From assembly GCA_037833965.1 (NCBI GenBank), contig AP031355.1, positions 2,815,501 to 2,879,500 of the forward strand: a DNA stretch of 64,000 bases. Direction: 5' to 3'. Position 1 is the first letter of the stretch. Each line of letters opens with the position of its first letter. The position numbers were made by a program, and so were the translations under genes. Under the pieces are notes generated by a model. It ran no database searches. It worked only from the letters and a program-made list of their open reading frames with translations, and was not told the DNA's origin. The DNA comes from Marchantia polymorpha subsp. ruderalis. Its lineage: Eukaryota > Streptophyta > Marchantiopsida > Marchantiales > Marchantiaceae. This document shows positions 13,391 through 26,000 of this stretch, in pieces.

Positions 13391-15085
13391 CCTTTGCATG
13401 TGGGCCAAGTGCCTACCCCGCACTCATGTAAAGCAAGGAGAGACGAATTCGGGTTCATGGATTTGGGATCACTTGGATGAATTTGCAAACTTTAATAAAT
13501 TTTATTTCGCTTTCCTTTGGTGATCGAATTCTTCATTTGATTATTATTCTCCAGGTTGGTGATAAGGTTCGTTGACTGGACCTAAGCTTTTCTGTGAACT
13601 TTTAGAGTTATCTGCAACGATAGTCGAAATTCCTTTACAATATCCTGGTGGATGATGAGGTGTCATGAGAGATTCACATAGTAGGGGACTCTGATATTAT
13701 AGTGTATATAGCTGACGGAATTTGGCAGTTTGAATTGAGAGGTCAGAAGGAGTTATAAGCTTGGCCACTGAGAATTCATGGAAGACAAAATGCATCTGGC
13801 CTCTTGAAGACCTCCCTAGCTTGTGCATAATCAAGCAATTAAGTCCATCAAAGAAGCATACTAGCAAGAATAGATTCTACCGCAGTTATCTACCATGCAA
13901 TAAGACTTGCTTTAGGTTTAAAGTTTGTAGAATGACAGCTTTATAATCTTCTCGACGTGGCTTGAGAAACAAACACCAATCCAACTATCCTTTTGCATCC
14001 AGCAACACTCAAATCTGAATGAAAGTGTAAATTTTGAAATCAATAAGAATGAAATGGCACGAGTGAAAATGTAGCTTACAGCATACTTCGTGTGAAATGT
14101 TGTCTTCATTAGTTGTCACATACATAAAAAAATTTGAAAAACAAGTCATGCTACATTGTGCATCCAATATTATTTAGGTTTATTCATATTAAGAAAAGTT
14201 AAAATGTTCCTCCTTTATTCTATACATCATGATGCTATAGATTTTATTTTCTTTTCTTAATCTGATTGCTATTTAAAAATCTTATTTTCGTCTGATATAT
14301 TTTTATAATGAAAATTTAAATTGGCTCTTCAAAGTTCATAAAGAATATGGAATAGGTTGCAAGGAGAGGTACTTAAAAAAATAGTAAATTCAAAGTCTAT
14401 TTTTTAAGATTATTGAAACGTTTTCATCTATTTCATACAAGATGCTCAACTAGAATGGGATTTTTGAAAGAGAAATTGTAGCGAGTACTTTCAGGAATAT
14501 AACCAGCATGAATCTACGACTCTAAGTCTTCTGCTTTGAACTATCCTTCAGTTCAAGTCATCGCTGTAACTAATCACTTAGGGACGTGTTTCTGAGTCTG
14601 TGGACAGCTATTTTCGTTCGCACATTAAACATGAAGAAACATCACTCCTTGTCATTGAACACAAAACTAGTGGATTGATATAAAAAGGCCTTATACATGT
14701 TATCTTCAGACTTATCTTCCAAAGATAAAATCAAAAACTCATACCAGTACAGAATAGTTTCCAGAAGCTGCAATAATGTAGTTAAAAATGATAATATTAG
14801 AGCGCTAGAACCATTTACTTGTTCATTTTCACATAAGAAACTGATCAAGAGAATCATTTAAAAGGTGTAATCAAAAAGCAATCGGAGCATTTAAAAATTT
14901 AGGATAATCAGGCTCCATTATCTTCCTATGGGCTTATACTATTGACATATATTTTGGCATTCAAATATTTGTATTTAACTAATTTCGCTATGACATAATT
15001 CTGAAGCATTTTTTGAGACTCATGTTTTTCAATCTATTGCTGAATAGACATTGGAGGTATCTTATTGATTGCACTACAGAGTTAA

Positions 15086-15140
15086 ACCTCCCAATAGTGA
15101 CATACATTGGTTCTATAGTTTTATGTCACTATTGGAAGGT
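15086..15140. repeat. Short hairpin, 19-bp stem and 17-nt loop
   Basis: The arms 15086-15104 and 15122-15140 are reverse complements with one mismatch, around the core CCAATAGTGACATA. It is non-coding. Its dimensions match those of another hairpin at 28307-28347, but the arm sequences differ. Confidence 0.75.
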
Positions 15141-16810
15141 GTCACTCACACGAGGTTCGATAATATTTAGTGGATCATGTGGAGATATTCTTATTGCATG
15201 TTTAGCGGATCCGCTAAATATTTAGCGAGTTATTTGGCGATTCGAATTTGAACTTACATCAACAATGATTAGTGAAATTACAATTATTTGATGTTCACGA
15301 TGAGAAGATTTTCAATACATAAAATTTCTTTACTTGCCTGTATATTAGCAATTTCTACTATATAAGATTTTTAACATTTCTGTACTCTACTGTATACAGA
15401 AAGTTTTTACTATTCAATGAATTACGTGGTTCAATCGAGAAACAATTTCTCTTGTTTGAGAAATATTGGGAATCAATTCTGTTATATGTTTATATATAAC
15501 AGAAAATATATATAAACATACTGTGTATATTTATACCATACTATGTCACATATTTAAATCTGCACGTGGAATCCACCATAAGAACAATCAAAGTATCGCA
15601 TTTTGGGATTGTCATGTGAAATATAGTCAGTTTGAGGTAGATGCTTTGCTTCGGTGTATGAAATGTTCTATATGTGATTCTATTTTATCCTCACATGACT
15701 TGAAAAGTTTTCTCATGTGTTTTACTATGTAATTGGGAAAAGTTATGTACAAGTGGATTATGTATTCTAAATTTCTTGCTTTATTCCATCTAAGAGAAAA
15801 AGGTTTGTTGAAGGCTACACAGGCGAATGAACCATATATTTATTGAATGACAAGTCTGGACGTTAGGAACTGTGAGCCCCAAATTAACAAGTGCATTTGC
15901 TCGCACACGTTGTTTTAATGTGTGGATTTTCAAGTTTCGCCATTTCATTCTACGGTACGGAGAAGTATTTGAAGAGGTCCTTTGCATTAGACTTTAGGAG
16001 GTTCAAAATTTATAACGGGTGGAAGGAGTCTTATAAAGTTATCGACGATAATTTCAAAGGGGACATATGAGAGATTGCTTAAGTTATAATCCGTTTACCA
16101 ACAAGGAAACGTGCAAACTACGAGTTGGGCATGAACCGGTCCTCATAGATACAGGGTGAAGGATGAAGCTCAGTCTCCAAACAAGAGATAGGATCTAAAC
16201 TTTGGTTTATTCATGATTCCAGTGGATCTAGTTACGTTATACGAGCAAGTTTTTGGATTCAAGAGGGCCACCGATCCGGATTTTGTGTGCTTTAAGCTTT
16301 TGCATGGAAAGTTCGATTAAAGCAAAGCAAAAATGTAAGAAAAGGCATGTGAAACTTGTAAACAGTTCAAAAGACAATAAATATTTACTTTTGACAAAGA
16401 ATGAATGTACGTCAACTTACCCAGATTTCGCTACTGTGAAAACGAGACTTTTTGCTTAGTCTTACTTATCATCTCAATGTCATCCTCTCTCTCTCAATAT
16501 CCATTAATACCATGATGAAACCAACGGCAAGGGGGTAGGATGAATCTAGGCCCTAATAGCATCACATTGGTTCATGAGACCTATAGAAGAATTATTTCCC
16601 TTAGGTTTAACTACAGTAATTGGAGTAGAATTATTTCAACAAATTATCTCTAATGCCAAATGTGAAACTAGACCAGTTACTTTCTCCTAGCATTGTAAAC
16701 TGTTAGTTTTCTCCAAACTAAGCCTTCTGCATTTCTTCATTTTTCAGACGTTACATGTGAACCATTCACAACTGGTTTAGTTTTCTTTTTCTTAAAAAAA
16801 CAGGATCTAG

Positions 16811-16813
<3 letters not shown>

Positions 16814-16842
<29 letters not shown>
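16814..16842. repeat. AT dinucleotide microsatellite
   Basis: About 14 uninterrupted AT units lie in non-coding DNA. A short run of CAACT repeats follows near 16856-16870. Confidence 0.95.
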
Positions 16843-16845
<3 letters not shown>

Positions 16846-17032
16846 TCTTAAATTCAACTCAACTCAACTCGCTCGAACATCGTTCATAAATCATCATGGA
16901 ATAAGCCTTAAATGGAAACCGGATAAATATTCCACGGGAGTATATATCTGTAAACTTTTCTTTTTGTCTTTATGGGAAAGGAGATTACAACATCTGAGAT
17001 CTTCATCTCTCTCTTACCCGGCTATACATAAC

Positions 17033-17211
17033 TATGTGCGAAAGTATTCATTTCAGTTCATGGTCAGTGTCAAGACTTGTGGAACTGATTAGGTAGTATT
17101 CAGAAGCTTCTTAGACAGTGCGAGTTCTCTCTGTGTGCTTCTGAGTACTCCCGAAGCAGTTCCACAAGTCTTGACACTGACCATAGACCGAAGTTTCTAC
17201 TTTCGCAGCAT
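17033..17211. ncRNA. Candidate microRNA precursor (long foldback)
   Basis: The arms fold into one long hairpin. Bases 17060-17087 and 17157-17184 pair perfectly over 28 bp, with the core GTCAAGACTTGTGGAACTG. The stem continues inward with about 17 of 20 pairs (17088-17107 with 17137-17156) to a loop of about 29 nt. It continues outward, with small internal loops, to a shared TGCGAAAGTA block (17037-17046 with 17198-17207). Total stem is about 70 bp in a 180-nt foldback with no coding potential. This geometry is typical of plant MIRNA genes, especially young ones formed by inverted duplication. The sequence matches no conserved plant microRNA I know. Either strand could be transcribed, since the fold is symmetric. 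Alternatives are a fold-back transposon or siRNA-producing inverted repeat; no clear target-site duplication flanks it. Confidence 0.55.
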
Positions 17212-19226
17212 GTTTGTTGAACTCAATAACTGTTCGAATTTATCCATTTAGTCGGTCCTTGTTTTGAAGTCGTTTCTCATTTACGTACAATTAAAAGCTA
17301 GAGTTTCATCCCTACTTGGTGAATTGTGCAGTACACCATTCTTTTTACTTCGTATTCAATTTACCAGAAAATGGAAAAGAGAACGAGGAGGCTTCGTATA
17401 CTGAAGTACTCCGTATAAGTTATCTTAAGTGATATTCAGCCAGATGTATAACTGATGTATCAAATCGGCTGTCATGGAAGCTTGAGTGCAAAAGCGAAGA
17501 TTACCATGGAGGGGACACTGAGAATAAAGAAAATCTAATACAAAATTAGGCATTCAATTTTGAAGATGACAATTTCCTTCTATTGCTCGCAATAGTACAA
17601 AGAGAAGTAATACATGAGAATACTGGCCGTGCTTACTTGCGCTTACTTGCAGTTTTAAATTCTCCAATAATGATACTGAATGAAAAGTACTGAATTCCAA
17701 AGAGCTTCAAAATTGCAACCAAATAGCATCAACAGTGACCCCAATAAAATCACAACCGTGACTATCTCCTAATGCCTAAGAGATATGTAGACAATTAAAC
17801 AATATTAATGATACTTGTATTTTGAAAATCTATCACCGACCTTCATTCATGTTATATGGAGGAGATCATCTAATACTTTATCTAAAATAATGAATTTTGA
17901 AATACATCAAATAATATAAGAGTTGTATATGTAGAATGATATGCTACCACACTTTTTTCACAAACATGTTTCAATAGTCCCATATTACTCAAAAGCTAGA
18001 ACGCCCCAAAAAACTGAGTTCTTTGTCCTTAGAGTATGTAAATAAATACTCGAAGGACTTGATTGTTGTAGTCTGATTACACTTGATGTTGACGTGAATT
18101 ATCTTCAGAGCTGGTAATATGACGATAATACTTAAGGTTATGATGAAAAATGGCTCATTGTAAGGATGTTCAAAACTTCCAATGGGATGAGTTTTGTAAC
18201 ATAGGGTTTTCAGTGAGCTTTCAAAAAATATTACCCTACATCTTATGATAAATAAAATGTGGTCATGATGCAAAGAAGAGTGACAATATACTACTAACAT
18301 TAACTTGACCAAAGCAAATCTGACAAGGAGTATAAATAGAAGATAACATAATTCTTCAGAATTGACGAATCTATTTGTGATTAATTAAATGATTTTTGAC
18401 TCAAGGATCGTTTATATATCACTTAGAGATATTTTGTCTGCCATATGCAATTTCTTTCCTAAATCCTTGGCATAGAGCTTTAATTTGTACATTTTGATGA
18501 GAAATATTGCTCAAAACCTACAAACATTGTCATTCCGTTTGTCATTTATGAAATATTTACAAACAACTCATTTAATTTATACTATAAACTGAGGTTTGTA
18601 ATAAAGCCCATAGTATCTATATGGACACTCAGGATTGTGTCTAGGTTAATCGTAAAGCTCAATGAAGCACCGTTCAGAATGAAATGCATTTTCTCATATT
18701 ATTTTAGTATCGAACATTGCAACCCAACCAACAAATACGGCTATACATTATTTCCCCACATGACTTATGCCACATAGATTAGAACATAAGAACATGTTAC
18801 AAGATTCTGCACCTCCATTTTCACTCACCTGATACACTAAGACTAGGAATATATTAAGAAAGAGATAGCAATCAGGAAAGTTTAGCCAACTAGGTCCTGA
18901 TATCCGGCAATTTTACAAAAATGTGAAGAATTTGTGATAAGATGAGAAAACACAAGACCCTACACCAACAAGCATAGACTTGAAGAGATGTTTCATGCAT
19001 CGCGATCATATGAAAGACCAATTCTCCAACACTCTGCTGACAAATTCAGACTTCTATCTCGGCCATACCACTCTTTGCACGGGATACATTATGTGATCTG
19101 CTAAATGCAATAGCGATGCAAAACAACTGCGCTACATCCCGACATGATCTCAATATATTGATTATCTCTGTGAATTTACATATATCTCCTTTGGATCAAA
19201 TTAATTAAGAATGAAAAGTGTCTTCT

Positions 19227-19284
19227 ATTGTAATGATTATTTTATCTGAATCATTACAATTAAATCTAATTCAGATAAAATAAT
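19227..19284. repeat. Two overlapping, mutually exclusive inverted repeats
   Basis: Arms 19227-19238 and 19249-19260 pair perfectly over 12 bp. Arms 19236-19251 and 19269-19284 pair perfectly over 16 bp. The two share bases, so only one hairpin can form at a time. The region is AT-rich and non-coding. Confidence 0.8.
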
Positions 19285-22200
19285 TCAATATTAGGTAATG
19301 ATCAAGATTAAAAATAGGAAAAAATTCTAAGTACTAAATTGGAAAATATATTTATTAAAATCTTTATTTATAGAGATATTGACTAACGTTCACCACAATA
19401 TTATATTCATGGTGAAGCTCTATACGGCATTGCGATGTATCTCGTCATTGTGACACACCCCATGTGATCAATTTATGGAGATGAGTATTAGATATGTTCA
19501 AAAGCAAGAACCGTACTATGTCCAAGTGCAATGGGGACAGCTACCGTACCGTGAGAGCCCGTGGCGGATGTCAAGTATTTAACCGCAGCTGATTGGAAAT
19601 CACGAGATTCGTACTGCGTTACGCTTCATTGCAGTAGGTGTGGATGTTGACAAGGGGTCATACGACCAGCACTCTTGTCGTTGTTTTGGAAGTTGATCCG
19701 AAGTCCTTACCATATTTTCCGAAGGTACCAGGTTCATCATATATGCCGCCATAGATTAGATTTGGCCAGGTCAGACCTCGTCCCGTAGATCACAAGACTG
19801 AAGTTCGGTCGTTCGATCCGCGTTTTCTGCATTCTTGGTGCGCATTCGGGTCTCATGCTACTGCCCCCTAATAACATGCATTTTTGGTGCGCGTAAGAGC
19901 CGCTTGCAGAACCTTATCCACAATCGGAAGTGTTCGTTAGTTTGCCTTTTGCCCGAAGTCTGGAGGTGGGAGCCACAGGCAGGGACGATAAAGTTTCATT
20001 CACACGAAGAGTTGCCCCACGAGGAGTTGCGTAATTCCAGTTTTTGCGTACTCAGGGCATTATACCTCTGAAGGATTTCAATTCTCGGTGCGGACTTCAT
20101 GGGACCTTCCTTTACTTTTTCTCTATATTACTTAGTTCTACCCCAGTTCCTAACCTGTTTTGGTATAAGCAATTATGATGGCAGATTCTTAGAATCTGAT
20201 ACTTGCACATCGAAGATCTATATTTCTGAGCGCTTTTCACACCATATGCACATCCTGTGCACATCCTATGTCTATGGTATGTGAATATATATGGTGACTT
20301 ATATTAGATAACTCCATCAGTTTCACTTACATGCGAGAGGGAAGATTGGCTAAGCGCTGGTAAAATTTACCACGATACAGAGAGCGATGAGGGTATGATA
20401 TCGATAGATATTGTTGAGTTTTCTTAATCATATTATGGTCAGGCAACATTTTTGTTCACATTACTTTGGAGTTTCCATATCATGAGGTTATGAAGCTTTA
20501 ACATTTTCCAATGGAGTGAAAGTATGATATTCATCTAATGTAAATGTTTTTGGAGTCATTTGAAGCTATGGTCGGATAATTCGACAAGGTGATGGGAGAG
20601 TGAGAATGATTATAACAAATTAAGCCACCCGCAATATCATCGTATTGGTTTAATATTCATTCTATATCTACAATGTTAATTTACTTCTTTACATTGAACA
20701 CAAACAAATGCCATTCAAAAAAGGGCTAGAGGTGATGATTTTGGTTGCTTTGCTGAGTGAAGAAGATTACGCTTAGGTGACATTTTGGATTTAATGGATG
20801 CAGTCACCCACATTTTATGTTGTAAGGTCGTTGTGGCCTCATGTTGTCCCCTCTTTTTACATTAATTTCGTTTTTATAGGGCTTGATGGGTCTTCTCATC
20901 CCATCACCACACTGTTCTATTTCTAACTGAATGTGAAGATGAATTACGCACAAAAGTGTGAGTACAGTTGAAGGGATTCTCTTTTGTGATGAAGATGAGC
21001 TCAAAGGCGAACGAGATAAAAAAAGCTTCCTCGTCCATTCCAGCATCATCTAATACAATCGAAGTGTATGTCGCCCATCCGAAGTACCGAGTCATGCGCT
21101 CTTCTGAAGTCAGTTCCGTGGCGCATGATCGTCCGTGTCGTAACAATTCCATGGCCTAAGATACACCTGAGAGGACATGAGCTGGGGAATTACACTCTGG
21201 TCACGTGCTGTAGTCGTTATAATCCGAATATCGTTTGATTAGGCCCGCACTACCCGTTCTCATCGTTCGCATGAGCATCGGAGCTGGAGGGGAATCTTGA
21301 GGCCCTTCCTCTGCAGTCGGTGCTGCTGTATTCGGTGCTCTTTCTTCCAATGGAGGGTGAGTATGAGTATCTGAAGCTGCGAGAAAGGACATGACAATAC
21401 TTATCGCTGACCCTTTCAAATCGAATCGACACCAACCTGGAATCCATCTCCTAGATCGAAATTGTATTATCAAGAATCTGAGCGATTCTCGATTTCCCGG
21501 TTCGACAGGATTTACGACACAAGGCCGAGAAATCCGAAGACCCGAACTTTTCGCGTCTCTCACATTAAAGCTCTTCCGGTCAGTTCCCGACAGGTATATC
21601 CATCCTTCTCCTCCATCCAGGCATTATTGTGACCACCGGTGTCCTCTTTGCTTTGATGTCGATTCGCTTCTCGCCAACCGCGTCCATGCCCATTGTATCC
21701 AGAAGGCCGTGCTTGCTCTTGTGGGGGCCACCTCGAGATCCGAGAAGGTGGTTTAAAGTACAATCACCATTTGCAGGACGACGTTTGCTTCGGCAGCCCA
21801 TGCCGTAGAGTCGGAGCAGAAAACTCAGTAACAGAGATGTGATCCCGTACAATAGAATGCAGACGAGATCTGCTTACTGGGCTGAGAACATTTTGGCTAT
21901 GTCACGGGGCCAGAACCATGAACTAGTGACTGCGCAAATTGATCTAATCGTCGTCTAATCTAATGTTGGTGTTCTTCCTGCATCTCAGGCGTAAATACCG
22001 TCCGTTCGTACCATCCATCATGATGGCCTATTTCTGTTTATTGTTTTGACGCTTTTTCGGTGTTTTTTAAATGGATTCTTTTAATGGGATAGAGCTCACC
22101 CGGGCCCAAGTCCAACATGGATGGGTTGACTCAGACCCTCCAAGGCTCGGACCTCGAGTCCTTGGTCATGCTACTTCTACCGAGGGAGCCAGTAGATGTA

Positions 22201-23056
22201 ACGAAATCTGTTGCTTGAAATGTTACCTTCGTTCAAACATCCTCCTTCTAATCATGGAAGCCAGTTAGATGTTGGGGTCCATGACTTGTCGAGAAAGTTG
22301 CTAATTTTATTTTGAAAATTGAATATCTACGAATTTTCCCCTGGTGATGGTTCGGACACAAGTCCAAGGAAGACTCGGAAAAGAGCTCGCTGTTCTTGTG
22401 TGGTCGAGAGATTGGCGACTTGCGTCTGTCATGGGACACTTTCTGGACAGACTGGACAGACCGTCCATCGATTTGAACATGGTCACCTGTTGTACCAGGT
22501 ATCGAGGACATGAGGTCACTTCCTTCGCCAAGTTGTTCGACTTTGGAAACTCGCCATTACTGTTCTGCCGAGTTCATAGTTTTCTACACAGGAAGCGGAA
22601 GCGAAACTGTACGTCTTACCAATGGGGCCAACTGGATACTAAAAATTATATGGTAATACTGTACCCAACAAGCGTTTAAAAGGAACGAAACAAGTTAAAA
22701 CAAAGGTCTAGGCCCGGACTGACAGTGCGTCCTTCCTCGTTTTTTTCCCCATTGGTTCTTTGATAAAAAATCAGGTGACCACGATTCAGAACGCCTGTAA
22801 GTTGAAGATGCATCATTAATATTATCATATATGTTAAATTTTAACTGTGTGAAATAGTTGCGAGAGGTGATATTATTTTGCTAGTCAGAGAATACATTGA
22901 GTGCAAAAAATAATATTGCTTTCATATGTTACTTTTACCCCAATTTCTTAAATCAAGAAGGAATGGCTATTCTACACTTTGCCACCAGTTTTGGATTTGG
23001 ATATCTTTGTGAAATCCCATACTTGCAATGGTTAAAATCGACTATATTTACTTCTC

Positions 23057-23089
23057 AATTAATCTCATGCAGTAAACATGAGATTAATT
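23057..23089. repeat. 13-bp perfect inverted repeat
   Basis: The arms AATTAATCTCATG and its reverse complement are separated by a 7-nt loop. It lies in AT-rich non-coding DNA. Confidence 0.8.
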
Positions 23090-26000
23090 TCGTCAAACAT
23101 AGTTTATGTTCTCTTTGAGAATTATTCCTCATTTTCATCTTCCATCGGGATGTATAAAACCTAATGTTACTTATTCAATATAGTTTGTTTGAGTACTTTG
23201 TAGTCACTTCTGTTGTTAAGGATGTGAATAGTCGTACTCAATTGTAAGATACACAGTAATTAAACTGTTATAATTTCATCCAGAGTTGCTTTGTGCTATC
23301 AATTGTCTACTTTGCATATTTTTATCCTTCACATGCTGTCATGTCAGATTTGACAAGACTATCATAACATTATACAAGCATGAGGATTTGAATTAAAATA
23401 AGGAGATTTGACATCTTCTCTAAATTTTGTATCATATTTTGATTTATTATCAATAGATAAAATATAAATCTTGATATTTTTGGCTAATATTCAATTATTC
23501 TTTATCAATTATAAGTTGTGATTGTATGTAGATAAAGACTTGAAATGCAAATGAGTTGGATGTGATTAAATATTTTAAATCTGTTGTCAGGAAAGAAGCA
23601 ATGAATCTCATAAATTTCATTCTACACATCCAGCGATTTGACTAGAATCATACAATATACCTCGATAAACGATTTGTAGATTCCTTCCAATTTGTACATG
23701 CTACTAAGGTCTGGAATTCAACATCTCTAGGTTAGTACATAATATATTTTTGGTTCATGGGATGATAATGTGGAACATAGACCATTTGACCCGAGAGACA
23801 TTTATATTTATCTACAACATACTCCACGGTGTGATGGGAGTGGGTGTTAGTCACATGTTATCCATCAGGTTTAATCCATGATCTATAAAATTAGCCCTGC
23901 ATTCCCATGCTTATCCTATTTTACTTGGTACTTCAAGTGGCGCCCACAAGTGTCAGGAAGTGACACTGACCACTGACACACGCCCTACCAGTGCCATCGT
24001 CACTCCGAATGTAGTTGACATTGTTCCACAATATTGTGGGGTTGACCTGCATTAGCCGCCAAATCAACAGGATTGCTATTAAAAGGAGACAGATTCAGCG
24101 CCTACCTTACACACGAACGGCGCCTCTCCATTGAGAAGTCTTTACTCAAAGCTGGGTCTAGAACTTGATCTCCGATCGCATATTTCAGGAATCAGCAAGC
24201 CACGACGGAGTCACTGACTCTTTTTTGTTGACTATCCAGGTCTATGGTCAATTGCCACATAGTAATGAAGGGGGCCAAGTGGCTAGGACAAAGTGATAGT
24301 AGTGAATAGTTGACAGTAAAGGATAGTAATATGATGAAGACGAACTTGTCACGTACTGGGAAAGGGAAACTCCAACGAAGAGAAGCCAAGAAGTTGGCAG
24401 GTGCAAAAAAGCAGACGCGACGACTTTAAACCAGAGCGCAAATATTACTCTAGGTTTACGGTGTACTGTAAACAGGGCGTGAGAGCTAAAGTGAAGTAAC
24501 ATCGGGATTTTTCCATTCGACAACAAGTTTCGAAAGGAATAAAATGATGAAGACTTTTTGTTCCCTGAGGGACTGGAATTGGCTGTAAGTCCTCATGCCT
24601 CTGAATCTGAGTGTCCCAGATTGTCACATGTCAAGTCTCAAGTCAGCACTTATCCTGTGCACATCAATCAGAACATTTAATCCTCACGAAAGACAGATTA
24701 CGGACCCAGGAGCTACAATATCTGCATCTAACGACTTTCTGATCGAGAATCATGGATTTCCTGTTTGGTGGAATGTCAAATATACGACATGTATCAGGCC
24801 CACACTGAGAGATAGGAACGCGTATAGAAAGTTATTTTTCTTGTAGACCAACAGGGTTTTCGACCATAAGTCAGCACGTCTGAAATGGGAACATATTCAG
24901 ATTGCTGAGCGGGGATTTGGACGTAACTTGTATCCATAACTCTGGATACAAGTTTAAACCACTTTTGAGTGATAGGAATGAGCTGGTATGCCAGAAAGTA
25001 TTTTTCAAAGCAGCCCCCCTGAAAAACGTTGATATGTGATTTTAACAAGAAATCTACATTCAAAATTGAATTTGTCTTTACAACATGTCCACGAAGACCC
25101 ATGTATCGAACACCAGGAAGATCCATTCGTACCGACACTCATAAACATCGTGTTCAATCTTACCACCACGTGCAGCGGATGTATTCTTACTTCGTGCATC
25201 GGAAGTTATTCTTGGAGACTCGAACTTGCGTCCAAAGTATGTGGCGACAAGGTAACACTAACTTATCTTGAATGTACATAGATGTTAATATATATCTACA
25301 TTTCGTTTCCTTTCTTATTCTCCCTCGCAGAAGGTCTGAACATTCCATTTCATCTGATCCATAATTAAGGCTCACCACTTTTATATATGGATACTTCCAT
25401 CCTTGGACCCTCCAGAACGAGTTAATCAATATACCACCAGCCATTGGAAACCACTGGAGAATGACAACACGAGATAAGACACATGAAAATCGCTTCGGAC
25501 AGAGTAGTGAGTTCCCAGTGAAGGCCAAAAGATTGGCAAACACTGCAATCTCGTTGCTCAGGAAGTAACTCAATAAAAGGACAAGACATCTACGACAATT
25601 AGAAAAGCATGGCAATTGATACATCGGCAACATAATAGTTTTTATGAAAGACCAATGTCTGAAGCTGAAATAGACCGACCGTGAATTGCAACATGTTATA
25701 GTCAATGTGATAATGGGACAGAGACGATGATTTGCAGAAACTCGTTCAGAATCATACACCAAGAACTCCCCCCTTAATAAACACTGTTGCCATGAAGCAA
25801 ATCAAGCAAATATCTCCCATGAAGCGTAACTGTTATACTTGAAACGTCATTCTGAACCTTTTTACAATGCACCGTATTTCGTACTCATATATTCGGGTGA
25901 TGCGGGTGTGACGTGAATCGTAGGCTTCGAAGAATTTAAGTCAAATCTGTACTTGCAGATGCTTCCCTTGTGTCGTACTAAACCCATTCGGGGCAGTATG

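Larger units (their letters stand above)
10751..17032. other. AT-rich gene-poor spacer
   Basis: No coding region is supported here. The longest open frames are short, AT-driven and lack domains. It contains a 20-bp perfect tandem duplication, a 19-bp-stem hairpin and a long AT microsatellite, annotated separately. Confidence 0.5.

Noticed and set aside
17033..17211. Foldback as a MITE
   Set aside because: No convincing target-site duplication or transposon-type terminus flanks it, so it was kept as a MIRNA-like candidate, with the MITE reading noted as the alternative.
24794..25281. Overlapping ORFs on both strands, one faintly recalling a P5-type ATPase end
   Set aside because: The resemblance is a short phrase only, the flanks show no further ATPase motifs, and other frames are equally open.
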